A stretch of DNA of 64,000 bases from Saccharibacillus sp. CPCC 101409 (GTDB lineage: Bacteria > Bacillota > Bacilli > Paenibacillales > Paenibacillaceae), in assembly GCF_030518235.1 (NCBI RefSeq), contig NZ_JAULSA010000001.1, positions 558,001-622,000 on the forward strand. The letters are read 5' to 3'. Every line of letters starts with the position of its first letter. Position 1 is the stretch's first letter. Below the pieces are notes generated by a model. It had not been told where the DNA came from. It did not search any database and was given only the letters and a program-made list of their open reading frames with translations. Made by a program: the position numbers and the translations under genes. Positions 16,625 through 25,221 of the stretch are shown one piece after another.

Positions 16625-17554
16625 ATGGAAGAAAATCCGGCTTACTTATACGCTTTCGCCTGCCACGAAGACGAACGGCCGCTGTGCGAAATGGAGCTTC
16701 GCGCGCTGCTCGGCGGCACGCCGGGGACCCGGTATGCGCTCAGCGGCCGGGAGATCGACGTTTCGCGCAGTCCGTTCGTGCGCGAGCGGTTGAAGATCGA
16801 GGCGAGCTCCGCAAGCCTGGAAGAGATTGCCGAAGCGGCTTCGCGCTTCGAACTGGGGGAAGCGACGTTCAAGGTCCGCTATATCGAAGCGGACGGCGAA
16901 GTCGACTACGCCCGGCGGCGCGAGATCGAGCGCGCGGTGGGCGGACGGTTTCGCGGCCGGGCGGAGATGAAGCGGCCGGACCGGCGGTACGGCGTCGCGT
17001 TCGCGGGCGGCGCGTGGGTGCTCGGCGAGTACGCGGAGAGCGAACCGGTCTGGCTGCGGCACAACGAGAAGCCGCGGCAGTATTCGACGGCGCTGGGCAC
17101 ACGCACGGCCAGGGCGGTGGCGAATATCGCCGTGCCCCGGCCGGAGGGCGTGCGGGCCGTCGATCCGTGCTGCGGCATCGGCACGGTGCTGATCGAAGCT
17201 CTGTCGATGGGAATCGATATGGAAGGGTTCGATCTTAATCCGCTGGCGGCGATCGGAGCGCGGGAAAATCTGGCGCATTTCGGCCTGCCCGGCAGCGTGC
17301 GGGTCGCGGATATGCGGAAGCTGGAAGGGCGCTACGACGCGCTGGTGCTCGATCTGCCGTACAATCTGTGTTCGGTGCTGAGCGCTGAGGAGCGGCTGGA
17401 CATGCTGCGCTCGGCGCGGCGTCTGGCGGATCGCTGCGTGATCGTGGCGACGCAAGAGATTCGGGCTGAGATCGAGGCGGCGGGCTTTGCGGTGCAGGAT
17501 TCCTGCATCGCGCGCAAAGGCGCCTTTGCCCGGCATATTCTGCTCTGCGTGTGA
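16625..17554 (+). CDS. TRM11/UPF0020-type RNA methyltransferase-like protein
   Basis: A 309-residue SAM-dependent methyltransferase. The SAM-binding motif is DPCCGIGT (180-187) and the catalytic motif is DLPYN (243-247), the D-x-P-Y form of N-methylating enzymes that act on guanosine in tRNA or rRNA (TRM11/TRM14 group). The N-terminal half is a divergent substrate-binding region in the position of a THUMP domain. ATG 16625 has AAGGAGA 9 bases upstream; ATG 16619 is too close. The exact RNA target is unknown. Confidence 0.75.
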   Translation: MEENPAYLYAFACHEDERPLCEMELRALLGGTPGTRYALSGREIDVSRSPFVRERLKIEASSASLEEIAEAASRFELGEATFKVRYIEADGEVDYARRREIERAVGGRFRGRAEMKRPDRRYGVAFAGGAWVLGEYAESEPVWLRHNEKPRQYSTALGTRTARAVANIAVPRPEGVRAVDPCCGIGTVLIEALSMGIDMEGFDLNPLAAIGARENLAHFGLPGSVRVADMRKLEGRYDALVLDLPYNLCSVLSAEERLDMLRSARRLADRCVIVATQEIRAEIEAAGFAVQDSCIARKGAFARHILLCV

Positions 17555-17723
17555 TTCGCGCCGTTTGGCTCCGGACCGAAACCGATCGCGGAGCGGTTCG
17601 CGGCATCCGTCTTTTATTTGCGTTTGCGGAAGTCCCGGATTGTCTGTCATAATAAAAACACCGTTTTCCGCAGGAGCGCGGAACGCAGGAAACACAAGCA
17701 GCAGAGGAAAGAGGGAGATTTTT

Positions 17724-19928
17724 GTGTCGGATGTGGAATTGACGGCCGGAACCGGCTCGTCCGAAATGACGCCGGCCGAGCGCGACGCGATGCTTCGCCG
17801 CGCGGCGGAAACGCTGAGCCTGACGGCCAAGCAGGTGAAAGCGGCGGTATCGCTGCTCGACGAAGGCAACACGGTGCCGTTTATCGCGCGCTATCGCAAA
17901 GAAATGACGGGAGAGCTGGACGAGAACCAGCTTCGAGATATCGAAGAAAAGGTGCAGTATGCGCGCGGACTGCATGTGCGCAAGCAGGAAGTGCTGCGCA
18001 TTATCGACGAACAAGGCAAGCTGACCCGAGAATTGAAAGCTTCCATTTTGGAGTCTTCCAAGCTTCAGCAGGTGGAAGATTTGTATCGTCCATACCGCCA
18101 GAAGCGCAAAACGCGCGCCAGCGCCGCCAAGGAGAAAGGGCTGGAACCGCTCGCCGAGTGGCTGCTGGGCCAACCGGGCCGCGCCGATATCGACAAGGAA
18201 GCGGCTCGCTACGTTTCGGAAGAAAAAGGCGTGGCGTCCGCGGACGAAGCGATCCAGGGCGCGCTCGATATCGCATCCGAACAGTTCGCCGACGACGCGA
18301 AGATTCGCGCCTGGGTGCGGACGTACACGCTGGACCATGCGCTGCTCGTTACCGAGGCCAAAGACGCGTCGGCCGAGTCGGTATACGAAATGTACTATAA
18401 GTACAGCGAATTGGCGAAGAAAATGCCGCCGCACCGGATTCTCGCGATCAATCGCGGAGAGCGGGAAAATATCTTGAAAGTATCGCTCGAAATCGATTCG
18501 ACGCCGATTCTGCGTTATATTTCGCGGCGCATCATTAAAGGCTCGTCGCCGGTGCATCCCCTGTTGGAACGTTCGATCGAAGACGCATACAAGCGCCTGA
18601 TCGCGCCGTCGATCGAGCGCGAGGTGCGAAGCGAACTGACGGAAAAAGGCGATGCGCAGGCCATCTCCATCTTCGCCGGCAATCTGCGCAGCCTGCTGCT
18701 CCAGCCGCCGGTGCGCGGCAAACGAGTGCTCGGTGTCGACCCGGCGTTCCGGACCGGCTGCAAGCTGGCCGCGATCGACGAAACGGGCAAACTGCTCGAA
18801 GTCGCCGTGACTTATCCGACGCCTCCGCGCAGCCAGACCAGGGAAGCCGCGGAGAAATTCCGCGAGCTGGTCGAGAAATACGAACTGGAACTGATCGTAA
18901 TCGGCAACGGTACCGCTTCGCGCGAAACGGAGCAGTTCGTCGCCGATTGGATCGGCGGTTACGAAGCGCGCGAGCTGGCGTACCTGATCGTCAACGAAGC
19001 CGGCGCCAGCGTATACTCGGCGTCCAAAGTCGCTCAGGACGAGTTCCCGGATATGGACGCCGCCGAGCGCAGCGCCGCTTCGATCGCCCGCCGGGTGCAG
19101 GACCCGCTGGCGGAACTGGTCAAGATCGATCCCAAAGCGATCGGGGTCGGCCAGTACCAGCACGACGTATCGCAGAAGCAGCTCGAAGCGCAGCTCAAAG
19201 CCGTCGTCGAATCGGCGGTCAACCATGTCGGCGTCGACGTGAATACGGCTTCGCCGTCGCTGCTGTCGTATGTGGCGGGCATCAACCAGACGACAGCTCG
19301 CAATATCGTCAAATACCGCGACGAGAACGGTTCGTTCGGCAGCCGCGCGGAGCTGAAGAAAGTGCCGCGTCTCGGCGCGAAAACGCTGGAGCAGTGCGCG
19401 GGCTTCCTGCGCATCGAAGGCGCCAATGCGCTTGACCGGACGCCGATCCACCCGGAATCGTACAAAGTCGTCGACCGGCTGCTGGCCGAACTGGGTCTGA
19501 AAGCAAGCGAGCTGGGTTCGGCGCGCATGACCGAAGTGCTGGAAGCGGCGGATGCGCAGGCATTGGCCGACAAGCTGGAAGTCGGGCTGCCGACGCTGCG
19601 CGATATTATCGAAAGCTTGCAGCGTCCGGGCCGCGATCCGCGCGAGGAGCTGCCGGCTCCGATCTTCCGCACGGACGTGCTCAAGATCGAGGATTTGACG
19701 CCGGGCATGGAGCTTCAAGGCACGGTGCGCAACGTAATCGACTTCGGCGCGTTTGTCGATATCGGTATCAAAAACGACGGCCTGGTGCATATTTCGCAGC
19801 TCAGCACCAAATTCGTCAAGCATCCGATGGACGTGGTGGCCGTCGGCGATACGGTGACGGTGTGGGTGCTGAATGTGGACCAGAAGAAGGGACGCGTCGG
19901 CCTCACGATGAGAGGCCCGGTTCAGTAG
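17724..19928 (+). CDS. tex: Tex family S1-domain RNA-binding protein
   Basis: A 734-residue protein with the Tex layout: N-terminal helical domain (KQVKAAVSLLDEGNTVPFIARYRKE in pieces, e.g. NTVPFIARYRKE), a YqgF/RNaseH-like domain (VLGVDPAFRTGCKLA), helix-hairpin-helix repeats (AGINQTTARNIVKYR) and a C-terminal S1 RNA-binding domain. Tex is a cytoplasmic nucleic-acid binding protein linked to transcription; its biochemical role is not fully settled. GTG 17724 is chosen for the GAGGGAGA site just upstream; ATG 17766 is an alternative. It is followed by repeat copy 2 and a terminator. Confidence 0.92.
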   Translation: MSDVELTAGTGSSEMTPAERDAMLRRAAETLSLTAKQVKAAVSLLDEGNTVPFIARYRKEMTGELDENQLRDIEEKVQYARGLHVRKQEVLRIIDEQGKLTRELKASILESSKLQQVEDLYRPYRQKRKTRASAAKEKGLEPLAEWLLGQPGRADIDKEAARYVSEEKGVASADEAIQGALDIASEQFADDAKIRAWVRTYTLDHALLVTEAKDASAESVYEMYYKYSELAKKMPPHRILAINRGERENILKVSLEIDSTPILRYISRRIIKGSSPVHPLLERSIEDAYKRLIAPSIEREVRSELTEKGDAQAISIFAGNLRSLLLQPPVRGKRVLGVDPAFRTGCKLAAIDETGKLLEVAVTYPTPPRSQTREAAEKFRELVEKYELELIVIGNGTASRETEQFVADWIGGYEARELAYLIVNEAGASVYSASKVAQDEFPDMDAAERSAASIARRVQDPLAELVKIDPKAIGVGQYQHDVSQKQLEAQLKAVVESAVNHVGVDVNTASPSLLSYVAGINQTTARNIVKYRDENGSFGSRAELKKVPRLGAKTLEQCAGFLRIEGANALDRTPIHPESYKVVDRLLAELGLKASELGSARMTEVLEAADAQALADKLEVGLPTLRDIIESLQRPGRDPREELPAPIFRTDVLKIEDLTPGMELQGTVRNVIDFGAFVDIGIKNDGLVHISQLSTKFVKHPMDVVAVGDTVTVWVLNVDQKKGRVGLTMRGPVQ

Positions 19929-19951
19929 AAGAGGGACGACTTGAAGGGTCG

Positions 19952-20139
19952 TCGGGAAAGTCCTGTTCGCGGGAGAAGCGTAAGAGCTGCGGGAGAAATT
20001 CGTTCCGGTCGCGTGTTGAAATCGGGAAGAAGGATTAGATTTTAATGGAATCTTCCCGATTTCAAAGGCGATCACTATCGTTCCTTCACTGAATTTCTCC
20101 CTCCGCTTATTCGCTTCGCCTTGAAACTGACTTTCTCAA
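19952..20139. repeat. Structured dispersed repeat, copy 2
   Basis: A second copy of the element at 7733-7957, about 190 bp because of two internal deletions. The 15-bp inner stem is identical (20016-20030 with 20051-20065). The second stem is 19991-20001 with 20091-20101 and carries a compensatory change against copy 1: G-C here, A-T there. As in copy 1, it lies on the same strand sense between a gene stop and that gene's terminator. Confidence 0.8.
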
Positions 20140-20145
20140 CGCATT

Positions 20146-20178
20146 AAGCCGGCTCTCTTCGACAGAGCCGGCTTTTTT
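20146..20178 (+). terminator. Terminator of tex, after repeat copy 2
   Basis: AGCCGGCTCT / AGAGCCGGCT around a 7-base loop, then six T. Confidence 0.88.
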
Positions 20179-20211
20179 GGCGATGATAGATATTCGGGTT
20201 GGACTGCGGCG

Positions 20212-22281
20212 TTATTGTTGGGCGGCGATTTGGTTGGCGATATTCAATAAGTTTTCGATGTCGCTATCCCATGAAGCTACCAGTACAGAGTTGTGTCCTA
20301 CGGGGAAATGAACAGCCTTTCTAAATTCTCCGTCCACATATACCGCCGGCTGACCGCCGATTACCGTATCGTGTACCGGTTCGCTGTAAGATTGTTTAAA
20401 CTGCTGAATAATCGAAGGCACGTCCTCGTCTTGTTTGAGCTGATTTTGCATCACTACATATTCAATCTCGGTCGAGGAATAATAAATGCCGTGTATTACA
20501 TTACCATTACCCCACATGTCGTCGGCATACAGATATCTTTGTTCCAAAGATGAATGGCGATTTTCGCTTTGCTGGGAACGAGAAGTTGAATCGGAAGGGA
20601 CGGTTATCGTTGCCGGAAGCAGGATTTCTCCCGCTGGAATATCGGACATCTGGACACCGTATTGGGGAAGATCCGGATCGGGTTCGACGATATCTTCACC
20701 GTTAAGCGGTTCCGGGTATTTCAACATCTGCAATTCTTCCAGGGATTCGCAGCCGGTTATCACGACCTGTCCGTTTTCCGGTCCAAAGGTGAGTCGTTCT
20801 GTGCTGATATAGATTTTTTCGGCCGAGTCTTTGTAGATGTACTTGATTACGCGGTTCTGCCCGTCCGGAAGGATGGCGTAGTCGTCCACCCACGGACTGG
20901 ACCAGCGGATCGCGGTGCTGTCGGCATCGCCGTTTTCTCTGAGCTGCGACGAGCGGAATTCTTGCAGCAGATCGCTGCTCATGATCGCGATGCGCAGCGA
21001 GCCGTCGCGCGTTTTCCAGCCTTCGGCCCACGTCCGGGCCAGCTCGTTTTTTTGCTCGGACGAAATGGAGAGAGCGGCGTCGGCCGGGATGTCCGCGCTG
21101 TTTGGAAGCTCGGCTGCGGCGTTGTTTGCAGGATCGGAAACGGAGCCGCCGGCTGCGGCGCGCTCGGCGTCGGCGTTGGTCGAAGTGGCGAATACGGCGG
21201 TAGTGCAGGCAACGAGCAGAAGCGCGCACAAAACGCCAAACGGGGAAGTCTTTTTCGTTTTCATGATGGCGGCGATCCTTTCTTCGATCGGATGGGTGCC
21301 GAAATGACTGGACGACAGGAACGGCTCGTTTCTTCGCTCTTCCAGGCCGATCAGGGTCATGGCGTATTCCGCGCGGCGCTCCGGGCCGAGCGGACGGATG
21401 GCCGATTCGTCGCAGGCGCACTCCAGATCGCGATTCGCCAGCCGGACCATCAGCCAGACGAACGGATTGAACCAGTGCAGGCAGGCGGCGGCGACCATCA
21501 GCGGCTTGAGCAGCGCGTCGAAACGGCGGATATGCGCCCATTCGTGCGCCAGCACATGGCGCAGCTGCGCTTCGTCCGTCCAGGCAATCGCGGAAGGCAG
21601 CAGGACGACCGGACGGAAAATGCCGTAGGTCAGCGGTCCGGCGATCCGGTCGCTGCGGCGGATTTGCACGCTGCGGCGCAGCGGATGCTCGCGCAGCCAG
21701 CGGGCCGCAAGCTTCGACGCTTCGCCTTCGAGCGGCAGGCGGTCCGCGAACTTGCGGCGCTGCCGGATATAGACGGCGGCGAAGTAAGCCGCCAATCCGA
21801 TTGTGCCCGCCAGCCGGAGCGCGGGCAGATAAGCGGCGAATCCGGCGGCTTCGGCAAGCCGGGCCGCGATGGGAAGCCTCTGCGCCGCGTCGTTCGCCGA
21901 GGGTGCAAGAGGCGGCGCCGGCTCGGCATTGGGCGGAGCGTCAAACGGCGGTTTTGCGGCTGTCGAACCTTCGGCGGAGCCGGTTCTTCCGCCGCCCGCG
22001 GCTTGATCGGAGCCTGCGGCGTTATCCGGCGAAGCGTCGGCCGCAGCGGAACCGGAACGGTTTGCGGCCGATTCGGCAAGAGCGCTTTTGACAATATCCA
22101 CCCCGGTATAGAAGCTGACCGGAGAAGGGATTTCGAACGGAACCAGCAGCCGCAGCAGGACGACGGCCCAGAGGAACAGGAACGTTTTTTTCGGAAGTCT
22201 GTGCAGGAGCGCAAAGCGCAGCAGCGCGATCAACGCGATCAGGACGGCGGCGGACAAGCTCATTTGCAGCAGCATATTCAT
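20212..22281 (-). CDS. M56 (BlaR1/MecR1-type) membrane sensor protease with unusual sensor
   Basis: A 689-residue membrane protein partnered with BlaI. It has hydrophobic segments near residues 4-26, 34-50, 155-172 and 262-280 and a fifth near 347-366. Zinc peptidase motif HEWAH is at 246-250, followed by the downstream acidic ligand region ECACDESA. A long Ala/Gly/Pro linker (about 75-135) is unusual. The C-terminal 320 residues should lie outside, but they do not look like the penicillin-binding domain of BlaR1: I find no convincing SxxK/SxN/KTG set. On a signal, such proteases cleave BlaI. The ligand here is unknown. Confidence 0.8.
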   Translation of the reverse strand: MNMLLQMSLSAAVLIALIALLRFALLHRLPKKTFLFLWAVVLLRLLVPFEIPSPVSFYTGVDIVKSALAESAANRSGSAAADASPDNAAGSDQAAGGGRTGSAEGSTAAKPPFDAPPNAEPAPPLAPSANDAAQRLPIAARLAEAAGFAAYLPALRLAGTIGLAAYFAAVYIRQRRKFADRLPLEGEASKLAARWLREHPLRRSVQIRRSDRIAGPLTYGIFRPVVLLPSAIAWTDEAQLRHVLAHEWAHIRRFDALLKPLMVAAACLHWFNPFVWLMVRLANRDLECACDESAIRPLGPERRAEYAMTLIGLEERRNEPFLSSSHFGTHPIEERIAAIMKTKKTSPFGVLCALLLVACTTAVFATSTNADAERAAAGGSVSDPANNAAAELPNSADIPADAALSISSEQKNELARTWAEGWKTRDGSLRIAIMSSDLLQEFRSSQLRENGDADSTAIRWSSPWVDDYAILPDGQNRVIKYIYKDSAEKIYISTERLTFGPENGQVVITGCESLEELQMLKYPEPLNGEDIVEPDPDLPQYGVQMSDIPAGEILLPATITVPSDSTSRSQQSENRHSSLEQRYLYADDMWGNGNVIHGIYYSSTEIEYVVMQNQLKQDEDVPSIIQQFKQSYSEPVHDTVIGGQPAVYVDGEFRKAVHFPVGHNSVLVASWDSDIENLLNIANQIAAQQ

Positions 22282-22291
22282 CCGGCTGTCC

Positions 22292-22651
22292 TTACTTCAA
22301 GTCGTCGACAAGCTTTTTGAGCTTCTCGATGCTGCTGGGCGGAAGTTTGCGGCTGCCGAGCAGGGAAGCGAACAGATTGTCGGCCGAGCCTTCGAACATT
22401 TTGTCGATCAGCTCGTTCGTTTCTTTCTCCTGAACTTCTTCCTTGCCGATCAGGGCATGACAGACAAAGCGCGGCTCGCGCCGCTCGATCGCGCCTTTGC
22501 CGATGCAGCGCTTGATAAGCGTGTAGGTCGTATTGACGTTCCAGCCCACTTCCCGTTTGAGCCGCTCCGCGATTTCTTTGGCCGGCGTATCTCCTTGTTT
22601 CCAGAGTACGTCCATGACTTTCAATTCGGAATCGAACAGCTTGTTGTCCAT
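22292..22651 (-). CDS. BlaI/MecI-type repressor
   Basis: A 119-residue winged-helix protein (MDNKLFDSELKVMDVLWKQG), the usual length for the family. The recognition segment is WNVNTTYTLIKRCIGKG and the C-terminal helices form the dimer. The repressor is inactivated by cleavage by the M56 partner, whose gene follows after 10 bases. GGAG is 14 bases before the ATG, further than usual. Two operator-like repeats overlie and follow its promoter, so it is autorepressed. Confidence 0.88.
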   Translation of the reverse strand: MDNKLFDSELKVMDVLWKQGDTPAKEIAERLKREVGWNVNTTYTLIKRCIGKGAIERREPRFVCHALIGKEEVQEKETNELIDKMFEGSADNLFASLLGSRKLPPSSIEKLKKLVDDLK

Positions 22652-22675
22652 AAGCGCTGCGGATTCTCCTTTCCT

Positions 22676-22735
22676 TACGACTGTGGTAGTATAACGAATT
22701 GAATTCATACTACTATGGTAGTTTAGAACTGTCAA
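22676..22735 (-). promoter_or_regulatory. blaI-M56 promoter with two BlaI-type operators
   Basis: On the minus strand TTGACA (22735-22730), a 17-base spacer and TAGTAT (22712-22707). Two related dyads, TACTACTATGGTAGTT (22708-22723) and TACGACTGTGGTAGTA (22676-22691), share the half-site GTAGT and lie exactly 32 bases apart, three helical turns. The first covers the -10, the second the leader. Confidence 0.75.
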
Positions 22736-22770
22736 TACGTTTGGCGAAGAGAGCCGATGCCGGAATCGAT

Positions 22771-22813
22771 AAAAAAAGCTCCGCCCGTTTGTTTAAACGG
22801 GCGGAGCTTTTTG
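22771..22813. terminator. Bidirectional terminator between the serine hydrolase and blaI
   Basis: AAAGCTCCGCCCGTTT / AAACGGGCGGAGCTTT with A and T runs on both sides. It ends the minus-strand serine hydrolase transcript before the blaI promoter. Confidence 0.88.
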
Positions 22814-22887
22814 GCAAACCCGGCGGACCGGTTTCAAAACCGCTGCGCTGCCCTGGCGGAACGCAAGTGCGGGCTTCGCCGCGGAAA

Positions 22888-24375
22888 TTACGCTTCCTGC
22901 ACTTCCGAACGGCCTTTGACGCGGGTTTCTTCCCGGCCCAGCTCGGGATTGGCGGAGTTGAAAGCGTCGACGCTGCCGCCGTCGAAGCGGAACGTTATCT
23001 TTCTTGCGACGGGCTCCTCCGCGGCCCGAATCTCAAGCGTCAGCGTGCCGGCTTCCGGCCGGGATACCGCGCCGTAGACCGGCCCGGCGTCGGGCGTCCG
23101 CCCGCTCGCTTCCTCGCGGACGGGAGCATCCGTCCGCAGCCACCGCCCCGCGCCGCAGCGCAGCGCGATCTCGGCTTCGCCCCGCGGCGCTTCGCCCGCG
23201 CCGCTCCAGAACTCCGCGAAGACGGAGCCGTCTTCGCCCGCGGTAAGGCGGACGGCGCGGATCGCAAGCTCGCCGTCCAGAACCTCGTCCAGCCGGTAAA
23301 TCCGGCCGGACCAGTCTTCCCCGGCCGGCGCTTCGCCCGCCGGCTCCGGCTCATAGGCCAGCGCGCGCAGCCGCGCGGCCGCTTCTTTGCCGGCATCTCC
23401 GACCGGCAGCGGTTCACTGCGCATCGCCGGCAGCAGATGCGTCCAAACCGCGTTCAGCAGTTCCTGCGTCCGCGAGATCGCGGACGTAAACACGATCACC
23501 GCTTCCTGGTCGGGCAGGACCAGACAGAACTGGCCGAAAGCGCCGTCGGCACGATAAGCGTTGTGGCGGCATACCCAGAACTGATAGCCGTAGCCGCGGG
23601 TCCAATCGCTATCGTCGCCTTCGCCGTTCGCGATCTGCTTGCTCGTCGCCTGCTGAATCCAGTGCTCCGGAATCAGCCGCTCGCCGTTCCAGAGACCGCG
23701 CTGGAGATAAAGTTGGCCGAATTTGGCGAGGTCTTCGGTCGAAAGTTTCAGGCCCCAGCCGCCCGCGGTCACGTCCTGCGGGCTGGTCTGCCACGATTTG
23801 CGCTCGATGCCGAGCGGCGCAAACAAACGCGTCTCCAGATAGTCGGCGACTTTTTGTCCGGTCAGCGTTTGCAGGATAAACGACAGCATGTAGGTTGCGC
23901 CGCTGCTGTAAGAAAATGTGCTGCCGGGCTCGTTCTCCACGGGCGCGGACAGGAAAGTGCGCGCCCAATCGGAGCCGGCCGTCACCCGGGCTTTTTGGAG
24001 CGGATCTTCGCGCTGGCCCGTGCCCATCACCAGCAGGTCGCGCACCGTCATGCGCAGCAGCGAAGGGTGCGGATTGGCCGGCAGCAGATCTTTCGCATGA
24101 TCCGCCACCCGGTCTTCGAGCGTCAGCAGTCCTTCTTCGATCGCCAGGCCGACCGCGGTCGAGGTGAAACTTTTGCTGACCGAATACATGGCGTGCAGGT
24201 CCTCCGGCGCGTGCGGCGCCCACCAGCCTTCGGCCGCCACTTCGCCCCGGCGCAGCAGCATAAAGCTGTGCAGTTCGAATTTCTCTTCGGCGACGGCGTC
24301 CAGAAAATCCAGGATGCCGCGGGGATCGATACCGGCTTCTTCCGGCCGGATTCTGTTCAGAACGGATGTGGACAT
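22888..24375 (-). CDS. Beta-lactamase-fold serine hydrolase (class C/esterase type)
   Basis: 495 residues. Residues 1-340 form the serine beta-lactamase fold with SVSK (S65, K68) as catalytic SxxK and YSS in FSYSSGATY as the second motif; the third motif position reads DGAFGQF rather than KTG or HTG. This pattern suits D-aminopeptidases, esterases or class C relatives more than true beta-lactamases. There is no signal peptide, which argues for a cytoplasmic esterase or peptidase. The last 140 residues form a beta-rich C-terminal domain. CTGGAGGG precedes the ATG. It is next to blaI but has its own terminator. Confidence 0.82.
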   Translation of the reverse strand: MSTSVLNRIRPEEAGIDPRGILDFLDAVAEEKFELHSFMLLRRGEVAAEGWWAPHAPEDLHAMYSVSKSFTSTAVGLAIEEGLLTLEDRVADHAKDLLPANPHPSLLRMTVRDLLVMGTGQREDPLQKARVTAGSDWARTFLSAPVENEPGSTFSYSSGATYMLSFILQTLTGQKVADYLETRLFAPLGIERKSWQTSPQDVTAGGWGLKLSTEDLAKFGQLYLQRGLWNGERLIPEHWIQQATSKQIANGEGDDSDWTRGYGYQFWVCRHNAYRADGAFGQFCLVLPDQEAVIVFTSAISRTQELLNAVWTHLLPAMRSEPLPVGDAGKEAAARLRALAYEPEPAGEAPAGEDWSGRIYRLDEVLDGELAIRAVRLTAGEDGSVFAEFWSGAGEAPRGEAEIALRCGAGRWLRTDAPVREEASGRTPDAGPVYGAVSRPEAGTLTLEIRAAEEPVARKITFRFDGGSVDAFNSANPELGREETRVKGRSEVQEA

Positions 24376-24457
24376 AAAAATAAATCCCTCCAGGCGTAAT
24401 CGAGCGGCGCAGGGCCGTTCGGATTTCTTTTTGCGTACAATTTGCTCCGACTTCTGA

Positions 24458-24473
24458 TTCGAAACGTTTCGAA
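24458..24473. promoter_or_regulatory. 16-bp perfect palindrome upstream of the serine hydrolase
   Basis: TTCGAAACGTTTCGAA reads identically on both strands and lies 83 bases before the hydrolase ATG. The central CG and AAACGTTT core suit a LacI-family operator. The 10-bp core GAAACGTTTC recurs at 52801-52810. Confidence 0.45.
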
Positions 24474-24525
24474 AGCTTCTGCTCCAGCTTCATTTCTCGT
24501 TTGGCCGCGGAGCCGCAACCTTTCC

Positions 24526-24556
24526 TTGACAGTGTAGCCCACCCTCAAGTTAAAAT
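24526..24556 (+). promoter_or_regulatory. Possible promoter of the SprT-like gene
   Basis: TTGACA (24526-24531), then TAAAAT (24551-24556) after a 19-base spacer, about 80 bases before the gene. The long spacer makes this tentative. Confidence 0.35.
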
Positions 24557-24637
24557 TCAATAGAAGAAACCGACAGGGAAGACGCATCTTCGCGTACCGA
24601 CCTGTACAATCGAACCGACGGACGGAGGGAACGCGGC

Positions 24638-25132
24638 ATGCATGCCGAACAAACGATGAGCGACGCCGAACTTCAGCTCTGGATCGAGAACGTTTCGCTG
24701 GAGTTTTTCGGCATTCCGTTTCGGCACAAAGCTTTTTTCAATACAAGGCTGCGCACGACGGGAGGACGCTACGCGCTGCGCACGCACCATATCGAGATCA
24801 ATCCGCATCAGCTGGAGGCGCACGGGCGCGAAGAAGTGGAAGGGATTATCAAACATGAGCTGTGCCATTACCATCTGCATATCGCGGGCGGGGGCTACAA
24901 GCATCGGGACGGGGATTTCAAACGTCTGCTGGCCCGGGTCGGCGGAAGCCGGTACTGCCAGGCGCTGCCGGACAAGAACCGCCGCGTGCTGCCGTTCAAG
25001 TACAAGCTGACGTGCGCCGCGTGCGGCATGGAGTACAAGCGCAAACGCCGGATCGACGCTTCGCGCTACCGCTGCGGCCGCTGCGCCGGCAAGCTTCGCC
25101 TGGAAGAGCTGGCGGCCGGGAACGGGGATTGA
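24638..25132 (+). CDS. SprT-like zinc metalloprotease-fold protein
   Basis: 164 residues, the size of the SprT-like (YdcK) proteins of Bacillales. The zinc motif HELCH is at 73-77, and the C-terminal 45 residues form a zinc ribbon with the pairs CAAC and CGRC. Related eukaryotic Spartan proteins are DNA-protein crosslink proteases; the bacterial role is not established. GGAGGG lies 8 bases before the ATG. The following small gene is 90 bases away. Confidence 0.85.
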   Translation: MHAEQTMSDAELQLWIENVSLEFFGIPFRHKAFFNTRLRTTGGRYALRTHHIEINPHQLEAHGREEVEGIIKHELCHYHLHIAGGGYKHRDGDFKRLLARVGGSRYCQALPDKNRRVLPFKYKLTCAACGMEYKRKRRIDASRYRCGRCAGKLRLEELAAGNGD

Positions 25133-25221
25133 AGCCGTATGCTATAATAAAAAGAACTTCGGCCTACCGGCCGAAGCGGAATTCCCGCCGAAGAGCGGGA
25201 TATAGAGGAGGATCATCGATC

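Noticed and set aside
17235-20075. A 946-codon open frame antisense to tex
   Set aside because: It spans two real genes and the repeat, shows no recognisable domain and is rich in Arg/His/Gln as expected of a shadow frame.
20212-22281. Annotation of the M56 protein as a beta-lactam sensor BlaR1
   Set aside because: The protease half fits, but the outer domain shows no penicillin-binding motif set, so the ligand should not be implied.
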